Below are positions 9,915-18,565 of a stretch of DNA of 49,595 bases, one piece after another. The notes beneath the pieces are model-generated. The model saw only the letters and a program-made list of their open reading frames with translations, was not told where the DNA came from and ran no database searches. Origin of the DNA: Aquiflexum balticum DSM 16537 (GTDB taxonomy: Bacteria > Bacteroidota > Bacteroidia > Cytophagales > Cyclobacteriaceae); the NCBI RefSeq assembly GCF_900176595.1, contig NZ_LT838813.1, forward strand, positions 5,937,501 to 5,987,095, given 5' to 3'. The stretch's first letter is position 1, and the number at the start of each line of letters is the position of its first letter. A program made the position numbers and the translations under genes.

Positions 9915-11243
9915 ATGGCAAAACTTACAATCCGGTTCGAAATCCGGCAGGAAAAATTGAACCGAGAGGGCATGGCTCCTATTTCATGTATCCTTTCAGT
10001 TTCGCAAAACAGAAAGAGATTAGCTACTGAAATCAGTATCCCACCAATCAATTGGGATAAATCCAAGCAAAGAGCAACCTACATTAATAAAAAGATGCAC
10101 TCAAAGACAGCTGGATCAAGCGCATCAATTATCTTGATGGAATCCGACATTGATAGGATTAATTCACTTATAGAGAAATTCAAATCCAAGCTCAACTTTA
10201 TTGAGGATGGATTTAGACTTGCAGACAAGGATTATAGTGTGGAGGACATTTTTGATTCATTCAGAAATTCCAAAACCTCCACCGGAATTAAGGGTCCAGA
10301 AAAAGCCACTTTAATAACTCAGACTGTTCCAGACTTCATAGACACCTACATAGAGAGGAATAAAGCGAGTAGGGCCACAAGAAGTCTTGGAGTGTATTCA
10401 CAGCTTCAAAGTCATTTGAAGAGTTTTGAAAAATGGACAGGAAAAAAGGTAACCTTTGATAGGATAGGACTTTCATTTTTTGAGGAATTTCAATCATACT
10501 TGATTGAGGAACGTGATACAATAAACAACATTACCATAGCCAAACAGCTAAGCACACTTAAAACATTGTTGGGATATGCCAGAAAGCATGGAATAGAAAT
10601 GAATCAATCATACAGGGATTTTACTATCAAACGGCAAAAACTTGAAGTGATCACCTTATCAGAAAGTGAATATAGGTTATTGAAAGAAGCAAATTTGAAG
10701 GGAGTAAGCCGACATGAGAAAGCACGAGACATATTCATTTTTCTTTGCGCAACAAGTATGAGGTTTTCGGATTATGATCAATTCAAAAGAGAGCATATTA
10801 AAGGCAGTACTATCCAATTGACCATGAAGAAAGGAAGTAAGCCATGGGAAATACCGTTAAATCCTGATTCACTTTCCATACTCGAAAAATATAAAGAATT
10901 GGCTGAACCTTTGCCTAAGATTTCAAACCCAAAGCTATCCAAATACATCAAGGAGGTTTGTGAAGTTGCAAATATTGATGAATCCATTGAAATTGTGAGA
11001 TACAAGGGTGCCGAACCAATCAGACAGGTTTTTCCCAAACACAAACTTGTTTCAGCACATACCGGACGTAAGACATTTTGCACACTTTCTCTTGAACGTG
11101 GGGCATCAGTTGAAACGGTCATGAAATGGTCTGGTCATGAGTCATATGCAAGTTTCAAACGGTATGTCAATTTAAGCCGGACTCACAGCATAAGTGAAAT
11201 GGAACGGGTTTGGGGCAAAGGAAATATCTTGAAAGCCGGATAA
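9915..11243 (+). CDS. int: Tyrosine recombinase / integrase
   Basis: 442 residues from the ATG at 9915, where the conserved MAKLTIRFEIR start begins; an in-frame ATG 42 bases upstream is less likely. Order: Arm-DNA-binding domain (about 1-95), core SAM-like domain (about 120-235), catalytic domain (about 245-435). Catalytic residues are Arg283 (SMRFSDY), His382 and Arg385 (HTGRKTF), His408 (SGHES) and nucleophile Tyr417 (KRYVN). It should join and excise the element at the tRNA-Ser 3' end. It reads inward from attL, as in most tRNA-integrated islands. Confidence 0.95.
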   Translation: MAKLTIRFEIRQEKLNREGMAPISCILSVSQNRKRLATEISIPPINWDKSKQRATYINKKMHSKTAGSSASIILMESDIDRINSLIEKFKSKLNFIEDGFRLADKDYSVEDIFDSFRNSKTSTGIKGPEKATLITQTVPDFIDTYIERNKASRATRSLGVYSQLQSHLKSFEKWTGKKVTFDRIGLSFFEEFQSYLIEERDTINNITIAKQLSTLKTLLGYARKHGIEMNQSYRDFTIKRQKLEVITLSESEYRLLKEANLKGVSRHEKARDIFIFLCATSMRFSDYDQFKREHIKGSTIQLTMKKGSKPWEIPLNPDSLSILEKYKELAEPLPKISNPKLSKYIKEVCEVANIDESIEIVRYKGAEPIRQVFPKHKLVSAHTGRKTFCTLSLERGASVETVMKWSGHESYASFKRYVNLSRTHSISEMERVWGKGNILKAG

Positions 11244-11355
11244 ATATTGAAATTGAAATTGAAAAAAAGTCAAAATTCCAAAATACTTGCATAAATAAGT
11301 AGTTTACGAATGGTGAAAAGTTTTTAATTTTAAAGGAAATCTTTGGGGAAAAAGA

Positions 11356-12198
11356 ATGGAACGAACAGAAAACCCTGTTATTGAAAGGCAAATTTATTGG
11401 TTAAAGTATTTTAAAATCCCATCTTTTATTGATTTTTTAAATGGAAAACCAAAACCCTTTTTGGATATGGCAATGCTTGTTGCTGAAGATACAGATGAAA
11501 GTAATGAAGTTTGGTTTAAATATGTAGATGGGATAATTGAATTATTTATAGATAATCTTAGTTCAAAGATCAAGCCTAATTTGGAAAAATCTAATCAGTT
11601 GACTAGTAAAGGTTTTGAAATTATTTTGAATTATATTAAAAATCCTACTTTCCAGAAAGCTGTAATAAAAAGGCATCAACATGGAAAAGATATAATTACA
11701 TTATCAGGAAACCTTCAGACAATTGTATCTTCAAAATCATTAGAAAATTTTAGAAAAACTACTAATAAAATCTTGTGGTCAGAAAATTCTTTTTTGGAAT
11801 TGCGAAAAGCTTATATTGACAAGGTTAAAAAAAATCATGGGTTGCTAACTAATGATGAATCGAGTATGAGCCGAAATCAGAAAAAGACTGATTTAACACC
11901 CGTACAAGCAGGGTATATGTTATATTTTTTAATGGGAAAACACCCTAATTTTAAAAAATGCACTTCTAGGAATCATGTTGGAATTAAAGAGAATTTAAAA
12001 AAATTAGGTATCGAAAAAATGAGTCCTAATACTGTTTATCAAAAAGGAATTAGAATTCTTAATAATGCTGTGAAATACAAGGATTTTATCAATCCTAAAG
12101 ATGTAGCAGAAATAATTCCAAAACTCAAAAAATTGGATCCAGAAATTGCTACTACAGCAAAAAATGAGTTTTATTATTTGATACATGGTAGGGATTAA
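11356..12198 (+). CDS. Hypothetical element protein
   Basis: 280 residues, visibly richer in A/T codons than the replication genes that follow. The N-terminus (RQIYWLKYFKIPSFIDFLNG) is hydrophobic/aromatic but has no clear signal peptide. The middle is Lys-rich and helical. The C-terminal half contains KKTDLTPVQAGYMLYFLMGK. No catalytic motif is recognisable. It lies alone between the integrase and the regulator-replication block, in the same direction. A regulatory or DNA-binding role is possible but unsupported. Confidence 0.7.
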   Translation: MERTENPVIERQIYWLKYFKIPSFIDFLNGKPKPFLDMAMLVAEDTDESNEVWFKYVDGIIELFIDNLSSKIKPNLEKSNQLTSKGFEIILNYIKNPTFQKAVIKRHQHGKDIITLSGNLQTIVSSKSLENFRKTTNKILWSENSFLELRKAYIDKVKKNHGLLTNDESSMSRNQKKTDLTPVQAGYMLYFLMGKHPNFKKCTSRNHVGIKENLKKLGIEKMSPNTVYQKGIRILNNAVKYKDFINPKDVAEIIPKLKKLDPEIATTAKNEFYYLIHGRD

Positions 12199-12280
12199 GG
12201 GTTTGCAAGTAAATTTTTTTTTGAAATTTTTTGATCTGATTTTCAGCATTTTATAAAAACGAACTCTTTTATATAACCTT

Positions 12281-12319
12281 GCTAACCTATATACAACCGG
12301 TTAGCGACCTTTGAAAGGT
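12281..12319. promoter_or_regulatory. Two palindromes upstream of the HTH gene (candidate operators)
   Basis: GCTAACC (12281-12287) and GGTTAGC (12299-12305) form a perfect inverted repeat with an 11-base spacer. It is followed by ACCTTTGAAAGGT (12307-12319), perfect around a central G. Both lie just before the start of the HTH regulator and its operon, where an autoregulator or a helper-phage inducer would bind. Confidence 0.5.
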
Positions 12320-12348
12320 GGAGATCTTTGAATAAAAACAAAGAAATC

Positions 12349-12639
12349 ATGGACAATCCAACAGTTCTATTCACCATCCCATTGCACAGATTAAAAGTTG
12401 AAATGCAAGGATGGTTCAAGGAGATCTTGAATCAAAAAGATTCAGAGTTAATGAAATCAAAAGAAGGATTAATTCTAGACACCGATCAACTAATGGAAAA
12501 GCTGGGAGTTACCCGGCCAACACTTTCAAAGTGGAGGAAAGAAGGGAGGATCCCTTTTATTCAAGTTGGGTCTGTGGTCCGATATGACCTGGACAAAGTA
12601 TTGGAGGTATTGGAAAACAAAAAAAGGAGGTCTAAATGA
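12349..12639 (+). CDS. Excisionase / AlpA-type helix-turn-helix protein
   Basis: 96 residues from ATG 12349; an in-frame TTG at 12328, preceded by AGGTGG, would add seven residues. The C-terminal half is a MerR/excisionase-type winged HTH: ILDTDQLMEKLGVTRPTLSK, then WRKEGRIPFIQVGSVVRYDL, with a basic tail. The N-terminal 40 residues (IPLHRLKVEMQGWFKEIL) resemble the leader of Bacteroidota element HTH proteins. It likely directs excision and/or activates the replication operon, as AlpA does in Gram-negative PICIs. It overlaps the next gene by 4 bases (ATGA). Confidence 0.87.
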   Translation: MDNPTVLFTIPLHRLKVEMQGWFKEILNQKDSELMKSKEGLILDTDQLMEKLGVTRPTLSKWRKEGRIPFIQVGSVVRYDLDKVLEVLENKKRRSK

Positions 12640-12839
12640 AATCATTCAACCAGACCTCCGAAAATGTCTCTTTGAGGAAAGAACATTGCAAAGATATTGA
12701 TAAAATACATTTTATCAACTTCAAAGGAACACTTATCAGAACAATAGCAAGTATCAGTTTTACAGTGGTTTCCGGATACCTATTTAATTTTGAAATTTTC
12801 TTAATTACAAGTTTGGAGGCTGTCAGATTATGGCACTGA
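12636..12839 (+). CDS. Small protein coupled between regulator and RepA-like gene
   Basis: 67 residues. It begins inside the stop of the HTH gene (ATGA) and overlaps the next gene by 10 bases, so it is embedded in a coupled operon. The N-terminal 30 residues are charged; residues about 33-58 (IRTIASISFTVVSGYLFNFE and onward) form one hydrophobic stretch that could be a membrane segment. No family recognised. The tight coupling on both sides is the main reason to accept it. Confidence 0.5.
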   Translation: MKSFNQTSENVSLRKEHCKDIDKIHFINFKGTLIRTIASISFTVVSGYLFNFEIFLITSLEAVRLWH

Positions 12840-14011
12840 GACAAACACCCAAACTCCCATTAGGTGGCGATTTAGAGAAAATGAGTAAAAATTTCCAAAA
12901 AAATCATCAAGATATTGCGATGCAGATGGTAATTGATGATGTGGAAATCCAATCCGAAAATGATAAGAAAGGTATAGGTTTAGAGGATATCTATACTGAA
13001 GCTGAAAAACTTTTGAATCGAGGTAACGAAGCTAAAGAAAGTAAAGGGTTGTTCACCGTGAAAACAGCCACCCGTTGGATTGAGCAAGCGAAAACCCGAC
13101 CTATTCCGAAAATGCTCTTTGGAGAATTTTGGTTTGAGGGCGAACTATGCATTTTGTTTGCCGACACGAATCTAGGGAAGTCTATTTTAGCCGTGCAAAT
13201 TGGTAACAGCATAAGCAGGGGAGAACAGATACAGGGCTTTAAACTGGAAACACCAAAGCAACCAATTTTGTATTTTGATTTTGAGTTAAGCGACAAACAA
13301 TTTGAAAATCGGTATTCAATAAAGTTTGAACAGCATTACAATTTTGATAACAACCTAATACGGGTTGAGATTAACCCCGATGCTGTAATACCCGAAACCC
13401 AAACCTTTGAGGATTTCCTCAACCATTCATTAGAACGAAGCATTACCGAAACTGGGGCAAAGGTTTTAATCATTGATAACATCACATATCTCAAAAATGA
13501 AACAGAAAGGGCTAAAGATGCATTGCCCTTAATGAAGCATTTGAAAGCATTAAAAAGTAAATATGGGCTTTCTGTTTTAGTTTTAGCACACACACCTAAA
13601 AGGGATAATTCCCGACCTATAAGCGTAAACGATATACAAGGCAGTAAAATGATTTCCATTTTTATGGATAGCTGTTTTGCCATTGGTGAAAGCCATAAAG
13701 ATAAAAGTTTACGCTACTTGAAACAGATTAAAGCAAGACAAAACGAAAAGGTGTTTGATACTGAAAATGTTTGCATTTGTCAAATAGCCAAGCCAACCAA
13801 TTTTTTAAAGTTTGAGTTTCTTGATTACGGAACAGAACGAGAACACTTACGGGAAATAACAGAACAGGACAAAGGAAAAAAGATTATCGAAGCAATGGAA
13901 TTAAAAAAACAAGGTGCTTCAAATATTGAAATAGCTCGAAGGTTTGGCGTTTCAGAAGGCGCAATACGCAAATGGATTAAGAAAGCAAATGAAAATGAAG
14001 CAGGTAATTAA
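12830..14011 (+). CDS. RepA-like AAA/RecA-fold ATPase (replication helicase)
   Basis: 393 residues. The ATPase core shows a Walker A-like loop ADTNLGKS (Lys117), Walker B VLIIDNI (Asp216) and a sensor-like LVLAHTPKRD, matching RecA-fold RepA / AAA_25 hexameric helicases of plasmids and mobile elements. The C-terminus (about 350-385, NIEIARRFGVSEGAIRKWIK) is a helix-turn-helix that may bind the origin. The usual first Gly of the P-loop is Ala here. It precedes the primase gene and the 14028-14070 inverted repeat, giving a self-contained replication module. Confidence 0.87.
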   Translation: MALRQTPKLPLGGDLEKMSKNFQKNHQDIAMQMVIDDVEIQSENDKKGIGLEDIYTEAEKLLNRGNEAKESKGLFTVKTATRWIEQAKTRPIPKMLFGEFWFEGELCILFADTNLGKSILAVQIGNSISRGEQIQGFKLETPKQPILYFDFELSDKQFENRYSIKFEQHYNFDNNLIRVEINPDAVIPETQTFEDFLNHSLERSITETGAKVLIIDNITYLKNETERAKDALPLMKHLKALKSKYGLSVLVLAHTPKRDNSRPISVNDIQGSKMISIFMDSCFAIGESHKDKSLRYLKQIKARQNEKVFDTENVCICQIAKPTNFLKFEFLDYGTEREHLREITEQDKGKKIIEAMELKKQGASNIEIARRFGVSEGAIRKWIKKANENEAGN

Positions 14012-14027
14012 GTTCAATTCGTACACC

Positions 14028-14070
14028 TCGTACCGTTCGTACTCCTGTACGATAAGTACGAACGGTACGA
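14028..14070. repeat. Perfect 16-bp inverted repeat (candidate origin or operator)
   Basis: TCGTACCGTTCGTACT (14028-14043) and AGTACGAACGGTACGA (14055-14070) are exact reverse complements around an 11-base loop. The word GTAC recurs six times in 14021-14068. It lies in the only gap (75 bp) between the RepA-like ATPase and the primase. There is no T-run, so it is not an ordinary terminator. Confidence 0.75.
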
Positions 14071-14086
14071 AGCACTAAACAAAACA

Positions 14087-15139
14087 ATGAGCGATCATAA
14101 ATACATTTTAGAACCATACAAGGGAATGAATACTCGTCACCGATGCCCCAGTTGCCTGCAAAGGGATAAAACGTTTTCGGTTTACATTGATACAGAAACA
14201 GGCGAACCCATACACCCTACCGTTGGCAGATGCAACCGTGAAAGCAAATGCGGTTACCATTACACCCCGAAACAATATTTTGAGGATAAAGGTGTTTCAA
14301 TTGAGACAAGTCAGCCCAAAAAATACAAGCCGAAAGCCGATACACCTCCTCCGAAGCCCGTTTCATTTATTCCCATCGAGATATTTAAAGCCAGTCTTAA
14401 AGCACATGAAACAAACCACTTTGTACAGTTCCTTTTTAGCCTATTCGGGTTTGAGGTTGCCAGCCAACTGGTAATCCGATACTTTATTGCCACCTCAAAA
14501 CATTGGAAAGGTGCAACTGTATTTTGGCAGATAGATATAAAGGGCCAAGTGAGAACTGGGAAAATTATGCTCTACAATCCCAATACAGGAAGAAGAGTAA
14601 AAGAACCATTCAGTCATATCAGCTGGGCGCATAAAGCCCTTAAACAGCCGGAATTTGAATTAAAACAATGTTTGTTTGGAGAACATTTACTGATAGATAA
14701 AACAAAACCTGTCGCTATAGTTGAGAGTGAAAAAACCGCAATAATTGCCAGTGTGTATTTGCCCCAGTTTATTTGGGTTGCAGTTGGCAGCATTACTAAC
14801 CTGAATGCTGAAAAGTGCAGCGTATTAAAGGGGCGAATTGTCGCACTATTTCCCGACCTCAACGGGTTTAATAAATGGAGTAGTAAGGCCAAGGAACTTT
14901 CAACTGTTGCCAATTTTATAGTTTCTGATTTATTGGAACGGAATGCCACTGAAGAAGAAAGGAACCAAGGGCTTGATCTTGCTGACTATTTAACAAGGTT
15001 TAAATACCACGATTTTACACTAGCTAAACCTGAAGCCCTAGAATTTCCTTCATTGGTTCAACCAAATGTTCAGGCGGAAAATATAATAAAATCTGAACCT
15101 GCTAGTTATTGCCCTAAAACGGAACTAAGAAAAGCCTAA
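14087..15139 (+). CDS. Zinc-finger / Toprim-like primase (DUF6371-like)
   Basis: 350 residues. The N-terminus has a zinc ribbon (RCPSC, Cys20 and Cys23; RCNRESKC, Cys49 and Cys55), like CHC2 fingers of DnaG-type primases. A central domain follows (FVQFLFSLFGFEVASQLVIR). The C-terminal half shows Toprim-like acidic motifs IVESEKTA (Glu213) and LFPDLNGF (Asp257). It would prime replication of the element together with the ATPase just upstream. The DUF6371 assignment is from memory of the domain layout; the zinc finger and Toprim-like motifs are visible directly. Confidence 0.8.
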   Translation: MSDHKYILEPYKGMNTRHRCPSCLQRDKTFSVYIDTETGEPIHPTVGRCNRESKCGYHYTPKQYFEDKGVSIETSQPKKYKPKADTPPPKPVSFIPIEIFKASLKAHETNHFVQFLFSLFGFEVASQLVIRYFIATSKHWKGATVFWQIDIKGQVRTGKIMLYNPNTGRRVKEPFSHISWAHKALKQPEFELKQCLFGEHLLIDKTKPVAIVESEKTAIIASVYLPQFIWVAVGSITNLNAEKCSVLKGRIVALFPDLNGFNKWSSKAKELSTVANFIVSDLLERNATEEERNQGLDLADYLTRFKYHDFTLAKPEALEFPSLVQPNVQAENIIKSEPASYCPKTELRKA

Positions 15140-15150
15140 AAGATGGGAAC

Positions 15151-15360
15151 ATGAAATTTCAGAACTTGAAAAATATTTTTCTACCACTATTATACCCACC
15201 TATCCCATTAAGATTAATCAATGCACTACTATTCAAAAACCCTCACCTTTTTGTTGAAAGCCATTTATCAACCATAAAAGCGAATAGTGACAAAATCAAT
15301 TATAATGTTTATTTGGATAGATTAATCAATTTCAAAAAATGTATTGAAAATTTTACTTAG
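15151..15360 (+). CDS. Small hypothetical protein
   Basis: 69 residues starting 11 bp after the primase stop, same strand. Hydrophobic N-terminal half (IFLPLLYPPIPLRLINALLF), basic and polar C-terminal half. No family recognised; it may be a real small protein or a chance frame. The short spacing to the primase is the only contextual support. Confidence 0.35.
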   Translation: MKFQNLKNIFLPLLYPPIPLRLINALLFKNPHLFVESHLSTIKANSDKINYNVYLDRLINFKKCIENFT

Positions 15361-15432
15361 TGAATTTGTAAGTTTTCTTTAACTTGTTTGTAGGAAGTAA
15401 GAATATTGTCAGTTAATCCATTCAGTAAAAAT

Positions 15433-15597
15433 ATGAAGAACGAGGAATTAAAAAAGGAGGTGCCAAAACCTCAATTAAACCATGATCAATTGGAGGAGAA
15501 ATTGGATAGACTTTGGAATGAAATAGAAAAACTAAAAGTCAATCTTCCTACGATTTCCATAAACATTTCTGATGAGTGTCAAGGTTGCGGAAGCTAA
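15433..15597 (+). CDS. Small acidic coiled-coil-like protein
   Basis: 54 residues from ATG 15433; a TTG nine codons upstream is also in frame. Charged and helical (QLNHDQLEEKLDRLWNEIEK), with two Cys near the end (DECQGCGS). No family recognised. It precedes the next small gene on the same strand, so the two may be partners. Confidence 0.45.
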   Translation: MKNEELKKEVPKPQLNHDQLEEKLDRLWNEIEKLKVNLPTISINISDECQGCGS

Positions 15598-15619
15598 TGC
15601 TACATTTAACAAATCCAAG

Positions 15620-15919
15620 ATGGAAGAGAAAACAGAAATTCAGAAAGCCCGGCAGGTAAAGAGAACCCAATTGTTGATGGAACTATTGGCAAAGCAGAAC
15701 GGGCAGGCCACAGACCCGACAGAATCAATCCTAATGCAGAAATTGAAGGAGGACTTCCTAAGTAAGAACAGGCAGAGGATATTCCTGGAATTGATGGTTC
15801 AGTACCTAAACCTGACAACTGAGAAGGAACAGGTTAGCCAAGTCTTGACAAAGTTTCTCAACCTTACACCACAGGAGCAAGGTACGTTGCAAGAGATCCT
15901 AAAAGAAATTAATAAATAA
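15620..15919 (+). CDS. Small helical hypothetical protein
   Basis: 99 residues from ATG 15620; an earlier in-frame ATG at 15572 would overlap the upstream gene by 26 bases and add 16 residues. Highly charged and helical (KARQVKRTQLLMELLAKQNG, FLELMVQYLNLTTEKEQVSQ), no Cys, no membrane segment. GC content is higher than in the cargo genes. Function unknown. Its position after the replication module is where satellites often keep packaging-interference or regulatory genes, but nothing in the sequence shows such a role. Confidence 0.6.
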   Translation: MEEKTEIQKARQVKRTQLLMELLAKQNGQATDPTESILMQKLKEDFLSKNRQRIFLELMVQYLNLTTEKEQVSQVLTKFLNLTPQEQGTLQEILKEINK

Positions 15920-15951
15920 CGCCTACAAGAGCGCTAAAGACTTTTTGTTAA

Positions 15952-16047
15952 TTGCATGCATTAGGAAACGCTATAGATGCCAAAAGAAAGTCAGGATATG
16001 CTGTAGGAGCTGCAAGGCAGACGGGCTATAAGGTTGGACTCAAATAA
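15952..16047 (+). pseudogene. Short coding-like remnant
   Basis: A frame of 31 codons without an ATG, ending in a TAA, reads as plausible protein (AIDAKRKSGYAVGAARQTGY, then KVGLK). It may be the 3' remnant of a deleted gene. Weak evidence; no homologue recognised. Confidence 0.25.
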
Positions 16048-16085
16048 AAAAACCTTGTATTATAAAGAAAATAAAATGTAAAAAA

Positions 16086-18125
16086 TTACTTCATTTCTAA
16101 TAAAAGTTTTCCTTCTTTATAAGTCTCTTTTTTGATTGTTTGGTTAGATTTTACATCAATAAAAATTGTTTTCCCATTTCTTAAACCAGCTTTTATTTTT
16201 CTTATCTCATTAATTCCATCTTCCTTATTGATAAAAGTAAAGTCACCGGAAAACAATTCTCCGTTAAGTTTTAAATATTTTTCCTCAATCTTTAGGTCTT
16301 TCTCAAAATAAGATTCAATTTTAACATTTTGATCATAATAGAAAAATGTCCATAAACCAATTCTATCTTTTTTATAATAATTACCAATTATAACAGGTTG
16401 ATTGAAATTATTAATCAGTTTAAATTCTCCATCTTTAAATCCATTTCTCTCATTATTATCTTTATTTCTCATCGTTAATAAATAATTGAAATAAAACCAA
16501 AAGTGGTCAAATTCTTTATCTTTTTTTAATGAATAAACTTGTGAAATACTCCCATCTTTTGTAAAATCAGTTTTTCGGCATCGAAAACTATCCAGTTTTT
16601 CTTCATAAATTTCATACTTAGTATATAATGTAATACCTAAACTATCATATATACTTAGTTCTTTTAATTTACCATTAGAATATATCCCCTTATGTTGATT
16701 ATTGCTAAAGTGATTTAGAGTAAGATATTCTCCATCGAGCTCTCCATTTTTGTAATTAAAAATTTCCTCTAAATTACTTTCAGTTTTGAATTGAATCCAT
16801 TTACCCTCTCTTTTACCTCTTAAATAATGTCCTTTTTGAAAATAGTAAATTGGTTCGTTTTCAAGATTATAACTATACCTTTCTATCCATTCTCCACTTC
16901 TTTCTCCATTAACATATTTACCTTCATTTACTAATGTACCTGCCAAATCATAATATTTCCAATTACCAGACTTTAGACCATGATTAAAATACCCCTCCTT
17001 TACAAGTGTGAGTTTAGAAATATCTGTTTCAAAGACTCCACCATATAATGATCCTTTAGTGTCTAAATAAACTTTATACTCCCCATGAAATTTATTGTCC
17101 TTATAGGACCCAATTTTTAAACTATCACGATCAGGTTTTTGGAATGCACCATTTAAAACTCCATCAGTGAAATTCTCGAATTTTAACAAATTCTCCATGT
17201 CATCTCCAAGTACCAAAAGTCTCCAAGATCCATTTTTCTTATCGTTTTTATAATCACCTATTAACCTTCCCCGAAGGTTTCCATTATCTTTATTGTAATA
17301 GTATTCTATGTATTGACCGTTTTTTAAATCATTTTCATAATTAAAAGAGTGAGAAATTTTTCCTTGCTCATAAACAATAAACTTACCTTCAATTTTCCCA
17401 TTAGACATAGAATATTCTGCAACAAGATTTCCTTCTTCATCAAATTCTTTGAAAGGTCCATTTTCAATTCCATTTATTAAAGTACTTACTTTATCAATTT
17501 TTCCATTTGGTTTATAAAACTTGATCTCCCCATTTATCTCCCCATTAAGTAGGGAATATTCGGCTTTAATTTGTCCATTAGGATAATAATCTGTTTTTTT
17601 TCCATTTTCATTATCATATATTCCTGCTTTATTTGTTAATGTAATGTTGTAAGCAGTTAAACTTACATCACTCCAACCATCATCCTTTTGCCTACTTGTA
17701 GAAATTTTTAAAGTATATATAGAATTTTGATATGTCGAAATAACTTCATTATTCTCAATATCACTTTTTACAAGTTCAAACCCAGCTGAGGAAATCGAGT
17801 TTTGAATTGATAAGTAGGTATCATCGTTGAAAAAAGAATAAGATATTTTATTCGGTAAACCTTCATAAGTAAACAAATAAAACCATCCTTGGGATTTATC
17901 GCTATAACGATCTTTATTAAAGGTCCAGGTTATTGTATTGTATTTAATGGAACTTCCTTTCTCTGAGTCATAATAAGTCCAGCCTTTGGATATTAGACTT
18001 TGATTAACATCTTCCCAATTTTTTTTTGAGGATAGAATTGTTAAGTCCAATAATTTCAAGTTTTGTCCAAAACAAATTAAATCTAAGAAGAATGAGAATA
18101 TAGATATAAATACAAATTGTTTCAT
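16086..18125 (-). CDS. Exported MORN / YwqK-like repeat protein (cargo)
   Basis: 679 residues with an N-terminal signal peptide (MKQFVFISIFSFFLDLICFG). Residues about 180-660 are a long run of degenerate YwqK/MORN-type repeats of the pattern G-x-W/Y-x3-Y/F-x(n)-G-x-L/I with G-E/K-x-x-G turns (NGEINGEIKFYKPNGK, GPFKEFDEEGNLVAEYSM, GNWKYYDLAGTLVNEGKY). Annotation pipelines often label such proteins 'YwqK antitoxin', but no toxin partner is visible. Much more A/T-rich than the replication genes and on the opposite strand, so it looks like a separately acquired cargo gene. Confidence 0.82.
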   Translation of the reverse strand: MKQFVFISIFSFFLDLICFGQNLKLLDLTILSSKKNWEDVNQSLISKGWTYYDSEKGSSIKYNTITWTFNKDRYSDKSQGWFYLFTYEGLPNKISYSFFNDDTYLSIQNSISSAGFELVKSDIENNEVISTYQNSIYTLKISTSRQKDDGWSDVSLTAYNITLTNKAGIYDNENGKKTDYYPNGQIKAEYSLLNGEINGEIKFYKPNGKIDKVSTLINGIENGPFKEFDEEGNLVAEYSMSNGKIEGKFIVYEQGKISHSFNYENDLKNGQYIEYYYNKDNGNLRGRLIGDYKNDKKNGSWRLLVLGDDMENLLKFENFTDGVLNGAFQKPDRDSLKIGSYKDNKFHGEYKVYLDTKGSLYGGVFETDISKLTLVKEGYFNHGLKSGNWKYYDLAGTLVNEGKYVNGERSGEWIERYSYNLENEPIYYFQKGHYLRGKREGKWIQFKTESNLEEIFNYKNGELDGEYLTLNHFSNNQHKGIYSNGKLKELSIYDSLGITLYTKYEIYEEKLDSFRCRKTDFTKDGSISQVYSLKKDKEFDHFWFYFNYLLTMRNKDNNERNGFKDGEFKLINNFNQPVIIGNYYKKDRIGLWTFFYYDQNVKIESYFEKDLKIEEKYLKLNGELFSGDFTFINKEDGINEIRKIKAGLRNGKTIFIDVKSNQTIKKETYKEGKLLLEMK

Positions 18126-18418
18126 TTAAATCAATTCCTTTTAATACCGGTTAATTTTAGAAAAAAATAGATTTTCATATAAGAACTCAAATTTTATTTA
18201 TTTAATTTCTAAAATTAAAATGTTCAATGATTTCAATTTTGATTCTGAATTTTTATAATGGATTTATCAAATATTAATTAATCTCTGTAATCATTGGTAT
18301 TCCTTTCCTTTCAAATGCGTTTTATTCTTTGTTGAAATCCTTAAGGAGAAGTCTCGATCAATTATTAACCTTTAAATTACATGTTTCCCTAACCCAAGAA
18401 AATAGGTTGTTTGGGATC

Positions 18419-18565
18419 TTATAAATACTTCGCTCTTTCTTGCAAATGTTTTTCTAACCCGGATACAATTAAATCCAAATCCCTTTCTGTAAATTTATTA
18501 AAAAGTGCAATATGTTGCCGATATGATATTTAATTTTTCAAATCCTTTCGCATTTGCTCTACCAT
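18419..18565 (-). pseudogene. Broken small gene with an in-frame stop
   Basis: From an ATG at 18565 the frame reads MVEQMRKDLKN, TAA (18530-18532), then ISYRQHIALFNKFTERDLDL and IVSGLEKHLQERAKYL before a final TAA. The 36 codons after the internal stop have strong protein character and stay in the same frame. This suggests a 48-codon gene inactivated by one nonsense change. Family unknown. Confidence 0.4.

Noticed and set aside
16086-18125. Toxin-antitoxin system (the 'YwqK antitoxin' label for MORN-like proteins)
   Set aside because: The protein is exported by a signal peptide and no toxin gene is adjacent; the label comes from repeat similarity only.
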